Below are positions 1 to 5,112 of a DNA stretch of 5,112 bases, one piece after another. The stretch is from an uncultured Rhodospirillales bacterium. GTDB taxonomy: Bacteria > Pseudomonadota > Alphaproteobacteria > ATCC43930 > CGMCC-115725. Location of the stretch: the NCBI GenBank assembly GCA_903897565.1, contig CAIUCF010000814.1:1-5112 (forward strand), written 5' to 3'. Under the pieces are notes generated by a model that had not been told where the DNA came from, made no database searches, and worked only from the letters and a program-made list of their open reading frames with translations. Each line of letters opens with the position of its first letter. Within the stretch, counting starts at the first letter, position 1. A program made the translations under genes and the position numbers.

Positions 1-1362
1 ATCCTGAAGGATCCGGATGTCGTCAGCCTGTCCTCGTTCATCGGCGTCGACGGCACCAATACGACCGGCAATACCGGGCGCTTCCTGATCAACCTGCGGC
101 CGCGCGAGCAGCGCAGCCTTGCCGTCTCGGCGATCATCCGCCGGCTGCAGCAGGAGGTCGCGTCGGTCCCGGGGATCGCGCTGTACATGCAACCGGTCCA
201 GGATTTGACGATCGACACTGCGGTAAGCGCGACCCAGTATCGGTTCATCCTCGAGAACCCGGATCCGGCACAGTTCGCGACCTGGATTCCCAAGCTGCTC
301 ACGCGGCTGCGGGCAATCCCCGAGCTCACCGACGTCGCCAGCGATCTCCAGCAGACCGGGCTCGCTGCCTACATCGACATCGACCGCGCCACGGCGGCGC
401 GTTTCGGGATCACACCGGCGACCGTCGACAATACGCTCTATGACGCGTTCGGGCAGCGCATCATCTCGACGATCTTCGCGCAGTCCAACCAATACCGCGT
501 GATCCTGGAGGCCGATCCGAAGCTGCAGGGGACGATCGGATCCTTAGGCTCCTTGTACCTGCCATCCTCGACCTCGAGCACCGGTCAGGTGCCGCTCTCG
601 GCGATCGCGACGATCACCGAGAGAACCGCGCCGCTGCTCGTCAATCATCTCGGGCAGTTTCCGGCGACGACGGTCTCGTTCAATCTGGCCCCGGGCGCGT
701 CGCTGGGGGCTGCGGTGACGGCGATCGAGCAGGCCGAGACCACTATTGGCCTGCCGGCCAGCTTCCTGACGAGTTTCCAGGGTGCGGCCCTGGCCTTCCA
801 GAAGTCGCTCGGGAACGAGTTGCTGCTGGTGCTGGCCGCGGTGGTGACGGTCTATATCGTTCTCGGCGTTCTCTACGAGAGCTTCATTCATCCGATCACG
901 ATCCTCTCGACCCTGCCGTCCGCCGGCATCGGCGCGCTGCTGGCCCTGATGCTGATGGGCGATGATCTCGACGTGATCGCCATCATCGGCATCGTGCTGC
1001 TGATCGGCATCGTCAAGAAGAACGCGATCATGATGATCGACTTCGCGCTCGACGCCGAGCGCCGGGAGGGCAAGCCGGCGCGGGAGGCGATCTACCAGGC
1101 CTGCCTGCTGCGGTTTCGCCCCATCCTGATGACCACGCTCGCCGCGCTGCTGGCGGCGCTGCCGCTGATGCTCAGCGGCGGCACCGGCGCCGAGCTGCGG
1201 CAGCCGCTCGGCGTCGCCATCGTCGGCGGCCTGATCGTCAGCCAGATCCTTACCCTGTTCACGACGCCGGTCATCTATCTCGCCTTCGATCGCATGGGGC
1301 GCTGGGTCTCGTCACGGCTCTCGACCGCACCTGATCCTGCGCCGACCGGCGGCCTGCCGTGA
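1..1362 (+). CDS. mdtB: MdtB/MuxB-type RND multidrug efflux permease subunit, 3' part (5' end outside window)
   Basis: Inner-membrane subunit of a proton-driven tripartite drug exporter (HAE1 group of the RND superfamily). The frame is open from the first base, giving 453 C-terminal residues of an expected total near 1,040, so slightly more than half is missing. By recall, the visible start (SFIGVDGTN near residues 12-20, then QPVQDLTID near 64-72) matches the second periplasmic loop of MdtB. Five membrane segments, TM8 to TM12, follow at about residues 274-292, 299-320, 323-338, 374-391 and 403-429. TM10 carries GIVKKNAIMMIDF, with K340 in the place of the AcrB proton-relay lysine K940. The TM4 aspartate pair lies upstream of the window. 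The ATG at 187 is internal, not the start, because conserved family sequence precedes it. The stop overlaps the GTG start of the MdtC-type gene by four bases. MdtB rather than MdtC is chosen from the loop motifs and from first position in the pair. The muxB name would fit equally well. Confidence 0.93.
   Translation: MLKDPDVVSLSSFIGVDGTNTTGNTGRFLINLRPREQRSLAVSAIIRRLQQEVASVPGIALYMQPVQDLTIDTAVSATQYRFILENPDPAQFATWIPKLLTRLRAIPELTDVASDLQQTGLAAYIDIDRATAARFGITPATVDNTLYDAFGQRIISTIFAQSNQYRVILEADPKLQGTIGSLGSLYLPSSTSSTGQVPLSAIATITERTAPLLVNHLGQFPATTVSFNLAPGASLGAAVTAIEQAETTIGLPASFLTSFQGAALAFQKSLGNELLLVLAAVVTVYIVLGVLYESFIHPITILSTLPSAGIGALLALMLMGDDLDVIAIIGIVLLIGIVKKNAIMMIDFALDAERREGKPAREAIYQACLLRFRPILMTTLAALLAALPLMLSGGTGAELRQPLGVAIVGGLIVSQILTLFTTPVIYLAFDRMGRWVSSRLSTAPDPAPTGGLP
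1359..1362 (+). promoter_or_regulatory. GTGA stop-start overlap between the two pump genes
   Basis: The GTG start of the MdtC-type gene (1359-1361) overlaps the TGA stop of the MdtB-type gene (1360-1362). The best upstream ribosome-site candidate is only GGCGG at 1348-1352, a poor match. Translation of the second gene therefore probably depends on ribosomes finishing the first (translational coupling). The overlap is seen directly; the coupling is inferred. Confidence 0.8.
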
Positions 1363-4300
1363 ACCCCTCCGCCACCTTCATCGCGCGCCCGGTCGCGACC
1401 ATCCTGCTGACGCTGGGCGTCGCCCTGTCGGGTGTCTTTGCTTTCGGCTTGTTGCCGGTGGCGCCGCTGCCGCAGGTCGATTTCCCGACCATTTCGGTGC
1501 AGGCCCCGTTGCCCGGCGCGAGCCCGGAGACGGTCGCGACCAGCGTCGCCAGTCCGCTCGAACGCCATCTCGGGCAGATCGCCGACCTGACCGAAATGAC
1601 CTCGCAGAGCTCGCTCGGCAATGTCCGCGTCACGCTGCAGTTCGGGCTCGATCGCGATATAGACGGCGCGGCCCGCGACGTCGAGGCGGCGATCAACGCG
1701 GCCCGGGCCGATCTGCCGTCGAACCTCAAGAGCAACCCGACCTATCACAAGATCAACCCTGCCGACGCGCCGATCCTCATCATCGCGCTGACCTCCAAGA
1801 CCAAGACCATGGGGCAGCTCTACGATACGGCGGCGACGGTGCTGCAACAGAAGCTGTCGCAGATCGACGGCATTGGCGAAGTCGATCTCGGCGGCTCGTC
1901 GCTGCCGGCCGTACGGGTCGAGCTGACCCCGGGCGCCATGTTCAAATACGGCATCGGTCTCGAAGACGTGCGCGCGGGGCTCGCCTCCGCAAATGCCGAT
2001 TCGCCCAAGGGCGCAGTGGAAGCCGGCTCGCGCCGATTTCAGATCTACACCAACGACCAGGCAACCCACGCGGCCGATTATGCGCCGCTCGTCGTCGCCT
2101 ATCGCAATGGCGCCGCCGTACATCTGACCGATATCGCGACGATCGCCGATTCGGTCGAGAACCTCCGCAATCAGGGTCTCGCCAATGGCCAGCCTTCGGT
2201 GCTGGTACAGCTGTTCCGGCAACCGGGCGCCAACATCATCGCCACGGTCGATCGGGTCAAGGCAGCGCTGCCGCAGCTCGAGACCGCGATTCCCGGCGAT
2301 ATCTCGCTGACCTTGGCCGCTGACCGGACGACGACGATCCGCAGCTCGCTCGCCGATACCGAGCGGACCTTCCTGATCTCGGTCGTCCTCGTCATCGGCG
2401 TCGTCTTCGTGTTCCTTCGCAACCCGCGCGCGACGTTGATCCCGATCGTTGCCGTGCCGATCTCGATCATCGGCACCTTCGGCGCGATGTATCTGCTCGG
2501 CTATAGTCTCGACAACCTGTCGCTGATGGCCCTGATCGTCGCGACCGGCTTCGTTGTCGACGACGCCATCGTCGTGCTCGAAAATGTCTCGCGTCATCTC
2601 GAAGAGGGCATGCCGCGGATGCAGGCCGCGCTTCAGGGATCGCGCGAGGTCGCCTTCACGGTGTTGTCGATGAGCCTGTCGCTGATCGCCGTGTTCCTGC
2701 CGATCCTGCTGATGGGTGGCATCGTCGGCCGGTTGTTTCGCGAATTCGCCGTCACGCTCTCGATCGCGATCCTGATCTCGCTGCTGGTCTCGCTGTCGAC
2801 CACGCCGATGATGTGCTCGCGGCTGCTGAAGGTCGATCGGAATTACCGGCCGGGCCGCTTCCTGCGCGCCAGCGAGGCTTGCTTCGACTGGCTGCACTCG
2901 CATTACGAGCGGAGCCTGGGGCCGGCGCTCCGCCACCCGAGGCTGACCTTGCTCGCCCTGCTCGTCACCATCGGGCTCAACGGCTATCTCTATGTCACGA
3001 TCCCGAAGGGCTTCTTCCCGCAGCAGGATACCGGCCGGCTCATCGGCAATATCCAGGGCGACCAGAGCATATCGTTTCAGCTGATGCGCCAGAAGCTGGC
3101 ACAATTCCTCGCCATCGTCGGAACTGATCCGGCCGTGGCGTCGGTCGAGGGTTTCACCGGCGGACAGCAGACCAATTCCGGCTTCGTCTTCGTCACCTTG
3201 AAACCAAGTAACGTGCGGCACGTCTCGGCCGATGCGATCATCGCGCGGCTGCGGCACAAGCTCAACGCCGTCGCCGGCGCGCGCCTGTTCCTGCAGTCGG
3301 TGCAGGATATCCGGGTCGGCGGTCGACCCGGCGCTGCCCAATACCAGTACACCCTTCAGGGTGAGACGACGGCGGACCTGTCGCACTGGGGGCCGATCCT
3401 GACCGAAGCGCTGCAACACGACCCGATTCTCGCCGATGTCAGCTCGGACCTGCAGCAGACCGGTCTCGAGACCGATTTGACGATCGATCGCGCTACCGCG
3501 GCGCGTCTCGGGGTGACGCCCAGCACCATCGACAACACGCTCTACGACGCCTATGGCCAGCGCCAGGTGTCGACGATCTACAACACGCTCAACCAGTATC
3601 ACGTGGTCATGGAGGTGGCGCCGCAATACTGGCAGAGCCCGGAAACACTGCGCGATCTCTATGTCAGCACCTCCGGCCAGCAGGCGAGCGGGACCAGGAC
3701 CTCAGGTTTCGCTGCCGGGACGGTGGGTTCCGTGTCGAGCGCCGCGTCGCAGATCGCCGCCGTCGCCGGAGATTCCGCGCGCAATCAGGCGCTCAACGGC
3801 ATCGCGGCCTCGGGAAAATCCTCGGCGTCCAGCGGCACGGCGGTCAGCACCAGCGTCGAGAAGATGGTGCCGCTCGCGGCCTTCATGAGCGTCGCGCCCG
3901 GAAACGCCGCGCTCGGCGTCAATCATCAGGGCCAGTTCGTCGCCGCGACCGTGTCGTTCAATCTCGCGCCGGGAAAATCCTTGAGTGATGCGACCGCGGC
4001 CATCAAACGCGCCAGCAACCTGATCGGCCTGCCCAATTCGATCCATGGCAGCTTTGCCGGCACGGCGCAGGCCTTCGCCGATTCGCTCAGCACCGAGCCG
4101 CTGCTGATCCTGGCCGCGATCCTGGCGGTCTATATCGTGCTCGGCGTGCTCTATGAGAGTTATATCCACCCCGTGACGATCCTCTCCACCCTGCCGTCGG
4201 CCGGCGTCGGCGCTCTGATCGCGCTGTCGATCTGCGGCATGGAATTCACCATCATCGCCATGATCGGCATCATCCTGCTGGTCGGCATCGTCAAGAAGAA

Positions 4301-4640
4301 CGCCATCATGATGATCGATTTCGCGATCGACGCGCAGCGCCGCCGCGGTCTGTCGCCGCACGACGCCATCCGCGAAGCCTGTTTGCTGCGCTTCCGTCCG
4401 ATCATGATGACGACCGCGGCGGCGCTGTTCGGCGCACTGCCGATGGCGTTCGGCTCCGGCGACGGCGCGGAGCTGCGACAGCCGCTCGGCATCTCGATCG
4501 TCGGTGGGCTCATCGTCAGCCAGGCGCTTACGCTCTATACGACCCCCGTCGTCTATCTGTATCTCGACCGCCTCGGCCAATGGTCACGGCGGCACTGGCA
4601 GAAGCTCTACCCACCGCCCATCGCGGAGAATTTGACATGA
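1359..4640 (+). CDS. mdtC: MdtC/MuxC-type RND multidrug efflux permease subunit, complete
   Basis: Second RND permease of the pair, 1,093 residues with a GTG start; it should co-assemble with the MdtB-type subunit. TM1 (about residues 9-29) is followed by LPVAPLPQVDFP, a near-exact match to MdtC as I recall it. The first periplasmic loop follows, then TM2-TM6 (about 337-353, 359-380, 386-408, 433-453, 463-487), TM7 (529-547) and FFPQQDTG at 552-559. The second periplasmic loop leads to TM8-TM12 (about 914-932, 938-960, 964-978, 1014-1034, 1043-1069). Proton-relay residues are present: D401/D402 in GFVVDDAIVVLEN of TM4 and K980 in GIVKKNAIMM of TM10. E. coli MdtC has 1,025 residues; most of the excess is a low-complexity insert at about 772-834. 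The start is forced: an in-frame TGA at 1332-1334 leaves GTG 1359 as the only usual start codon before M80, which would delete TM1. The TGA stop overlaps the ATG of the next gene. The muxC name is equally apt. Confidence 0.96.
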   Translation: MNPSATFIARPVATILLTLGVALSGVFAFGLLPVAPLPQVDFPTISVQAPLPGASPETVATSVASPLERHLGQIADLTEMTSQSSLGNVRVTLQFGLDRDIDGAARDVEAAINAARADLPSNLKSNPTYHKINPADAPILIIALTSKTKTMGQLYDTAATVLQQKLSQIDGIGEVDLGGSSLPAVRVELTPGAMFKYGIGLEDVRAGLASANADSPKGAVEAGSRRFQIYTNDQATHAADYAPLVVAYRNGAAVHLTDIATIADSVENLRNQGLANGQPSVLVQLFRQPGANIIATVDRVKAALPQLETAIPGDISLTLAADRTTTIRSSLADTERTFLISVVLVIGVVFVFLRNPRATLIPIVAVPISIIGTFGAMYLLGYSLDNLSLMALIVATGFVVDDAIVVLENVSRHLEEGMPRMQAALQGSREVAFTVLSMSLSLIAVFLPILLMGGIVGRLFREFAVTLSIAILISLLVSLSTTPMMCSRLLKVDRNYRPGRFLRASEACFDWLHSHYERSLGPALRHPRLTLLALLVTIGLNGYLYVTIPKGFFPQQDTGRLIGNIQGDQSISFQLMRQKLAQFLAIVGTDPAVASVEGFTGGQQTNSGFVFVTLKPSNVRHVSADAIIARLRHKLNAVAGARLFLQSVQDIRVGGRPGAAQYQYTLQGETTADLSHWGPILTEALQHDPILADVSSDLQQTGLETDLTIDRATAARLGVTPSTIDNTLYDAYGQRQVSTIYNTLNQYHVVMEVAPQYWQSPETLRDLYVSTSGQQASGTRTSGFAAGTVGSVSSAASQIAAVAGDSARNQALNGIAASGKSSASSGTAVSTSVEKMVPLAAFMSVAPGNAALGVNHQGQFVAATVSFNLAPGKSLSDATAAIKRASNLIGLPNSIHGSFAGTAQAFADSLSTEPLLILAAILAVYIVLGVLYESYIHPVTILSTLPSAGVGALIALSICGMEFTIIAMIGIILLVGIVKKNAIMMIDFAIDAQRRRGLSPHDAIREACLLRFRPIMMTTAAALFGALPMAFGSGDGAELRQPLGISIVGGLIVSQALTLYTTPVVYLYLDRLGQWSRRHWQKLYPPPIAENLT
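3672..3860 (+). other. Ala/Ser/Gly/Thr-rich insert in the second periplasmic loop of the MdtC-type subunit
   Basis: About 63 codons (residues 772-834) between the conserved DLYVST and KMVPLAAF segments. By hand count, 43 of 63 residues are Ala, Ser, Gly or Thr, with few large hydrophobics. The MdtB-type subunit has only a short linker at the same point (about nt 556-588, between LYLP and VPLSAIA), and by recall so does E. coli MdtC. Placing it on the AcrB fold puts it in the C-terminal docking-domain region of the porter, near where the outer-membrane channel contacts the pump; this is inference. The reading frame is kept throughout and the flanks are normal, so it is not a frameshift artefact. 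Its borders are approximate to a few residues. Confidence 0.8.
4625..4629 (+). promoter_or_regulatory. Shine-Dalgarno site for the outer-membrane lipoprotein gene
   Basis: GGAGA lies seven bases before the ATG at 4637, inside the last codons of the MdtC-type gene. It is a good match to the anti-Shine-Dalgarno sequence at normal spacing and supports this ATG over the internal Met18 codon. Confidence 0.75.
4637..4640 (+). promoter_or_regulatory. ATGA stop-start overlap between pump gene and outer-membrane gene
   Basis: The ATG of the lipoprotein gene (4637-4639) overlaps the TGA stop of the MdtC-type gene (4638-4640). With no spacer and no room for a terminator, the two are almost certainly on one transcript and probably translationally coupled, here with a real Shine-Dalgarno site as well. 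Confidence 0.85.
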
Positions 4641-4702
4641 CCCGCCGCCTTGCCCGAACCGGCGCGGTCGCCGGCGGACTGGCCCTCATGCTGTCCGGCT
4701 GC
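4637..4702 (+). other. Lipoprotein signal peptide and lipobox cysteine
   Basis: The first 22 codons encode a basic start (Arg3, Arg4, Arg7), a hydrophobic core (AVAGGLALML) and the lipobox LSGC. Cys22 is the codon at 4700-4702. Signal peptidase II cleavage before Cys22 and lipidation of that residue are predicted from the motif. Confidence 0.85.
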
Positions 4703-5112
4703 CTCGTGGGCCCGGACTACCATCGGCCGACGGCCGTGATCGCCCCGAGCTTCAAGGAGCTGGCGGGCTGGAAGCTCAGCGCGCCGAACGACAGCATTGA
4801 TCGCGGCGCCTGGTGGTCGGTCTATCACGACCCCGAACTCGACCGGCTCGAAGCCCAGGTCGCGATCTCGAATCAGAGCCTGAAGGCCTCGGAGGCGGCC
4901 TATCGTCAGGCGCGGGCACTGACCGCTGAAGCCCGCGCGGGCTTGTTCCCGACCCTCGGCGTGAGCAGCGGGGCAACCCGGAGCCGCGATACCACGGGCT
5001 CCTCCGACGGCCGCGACCTCTTCACGCTGGAAGGCCAGGCGAGCTGGGATCTCGACGTCTGGGGCAAGATCAGGCGCAGCGTCGAGAGCAACGCCGCCGG
5101 CGCCGAGGCGAG
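4637..5112 (+). CDS. NodT/OprM-type outer-membrane efflux lipoprotein, 5' part (3' end outside window)
   Basis: Outer-membrane factor that should form the exit duct for the RND pair encoded just upstream. The visible 158 residues are about a third of a family length of roughly 460-500. A lipoprotein signal (MTRRLARTG start, hydrophobic stretch, lipobox LSGC) ends at Cys22. It is followed by LVGPDYHRP, the classic CxVGPDYxRP opening of this family. Next come the WW motif (W59/W60, then YHDPEL), an alpha-helical stretch with N79 and QARA (91-94), and a probable first beta-strand around LFPTLGVSSGATRSR (103-117). A second strand and turn ending WDLDVWGKIRR (137-147) follow, corresponding to the family's WDLDxxGxxRR signature. 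Residue +2 after the cysteine is Leu, not Asp, which fits sorting to the outer membrane. The ATG start has a good ribosome site and a four-base overlap with the MdtC-type gene. The alternative Met18 would destroy the signal peptide. By position it is the counterpart of opmB in muxABC-opmB, but orthology is not shown. Confidence 0.93.
   Translation, partial: MTRRLARTGAVAGGLALMLSGCLVGPDYHRPTAVIAPSFKELAGWKLSAPNDSIDRGAWWSVYHDPELDRLEAQVAISNQSLKASEAAYRQARALTAEARAGLFPTLGVSSGATRSRDTTGSSDGRDLFTLEGQASWDLDVWGKIRRSVESNAAGAEA

Noticed and set aside
187..189. ATG at 187 as a possible start of the first gene.
   Set aside because: The same frame is open back to base 1 and encodes conserved MdtB loop sequence (SFIGVDGTN and the residues leading to QPVQDLTID), so this Met is internal.
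601..608. GCGATCGC palindrome and generally frequent GATC/CGATCG strings.
   Set aside because: They sit in coding sequence, follow from Ile/Asp/Arg codons in a GC-rich gene, and show no regular spacing that would suggest a functional repeat.
2813..3127. A 104-codon plus-strand open frame in another frame within the MdtC-type gene.
   Set aside because: It overlaps conserved TM6-TM7 and FFPQQDTG coding sequence, and its Ala/Arg/Pro-rich product looks like an out-of-frame reading.
1275..3626. A 783-codon open reading frame on the minus strand, antisense to the MdtC-type gene.
   Set aside because: The plus strand here encodes an unmistakable RND permease. The antisense product is an Arg/Asp/Glu/Gln-rich run with no recognisable domain, as expected opposite GC-rich genes whose third positions are mostly G or C.
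3812..3981. The 11-base string GGGAAAATCCT occurring twice, in and just after the low-complexity insert.
   Set aside because: Both copies encode Gly-Lys-Ser in frame, have unrelated flanks and are too short to support a duplication.
3702..4580. A 292-codon minus-strand open frame opposite the 3' part of the MdtC-type gene.
   Set aside because: Same pattern: charged, repetitive composition, no motif, and entirely opposite conserved TM8-TM12 coding sequence.

Overview
This GC-rich window contains three consecutive plus-strand genes of one tripartite multidrug efflux operon. They are the 3' part of an MdtB/MuxB-type RND pump subunit (1-1362), a complete MdtC/MuxC-type RND pump subunit (1359-4640), and the 5' part of a NodT/OprM-type outer-membrane efflux lipoprotein (4637-5112). 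Both end genes are cut by the window edges. Coding is essentially continuous: each junction is a 4-base overlap, so there is no intergenic DNA, and I see no promoter, terminator, RNA gene, mobile element or CRISPR array.

The order pump B, pump C, outer-membrane factor matches the muxABC-opmB arrangement known from Pseudomonas. It differs from the E. coli mdtABCD-baeSR order, in which no outer-membrane factor is encoded and TolC is borrowed. A periplasmic adaptor gene (mdtA/muxA type) would be expected just upstream, outside the window. Together the products should form a proton-driven pump. The two different RND subunits would make a mixed trimer in the inner membrane (reported as B2C for E. 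coli MdtBC), the adaptor would bridge the periplasm, and the lipoprotein would form the exit duct. Substrates cannot be read from the sequence. Characterised relatives export novobiocin, bile salts, macrolides, aztreonam or tetracycline.

The codon usage (strong G/C at third positions, many GATC/CGATCG strings) and the protein style suggest a high-GC proteobacterium. An alphaproteobacterium such as a Bradyrhizobium/Rhodopseudomonas relative is my best guess, but this is weak inference because no taxonomic marker is present.

The feature most worth a second look is a stretch of about 63 residues, rich in Ala/Ser/Gly/Thr, inserted in the second periplasmic loop of the MdtC-type subunit and absent from the MdtB-type subunit. 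A second point is the contrast in translation signals: the MdtC-type gene has a forced GTG start with almost no Shine-Dalgarno, whereas the outer-membrane gene has ATG with a good one. Otherwise this is an ordinary efflux operon, and I do not see a previously undescribed system.
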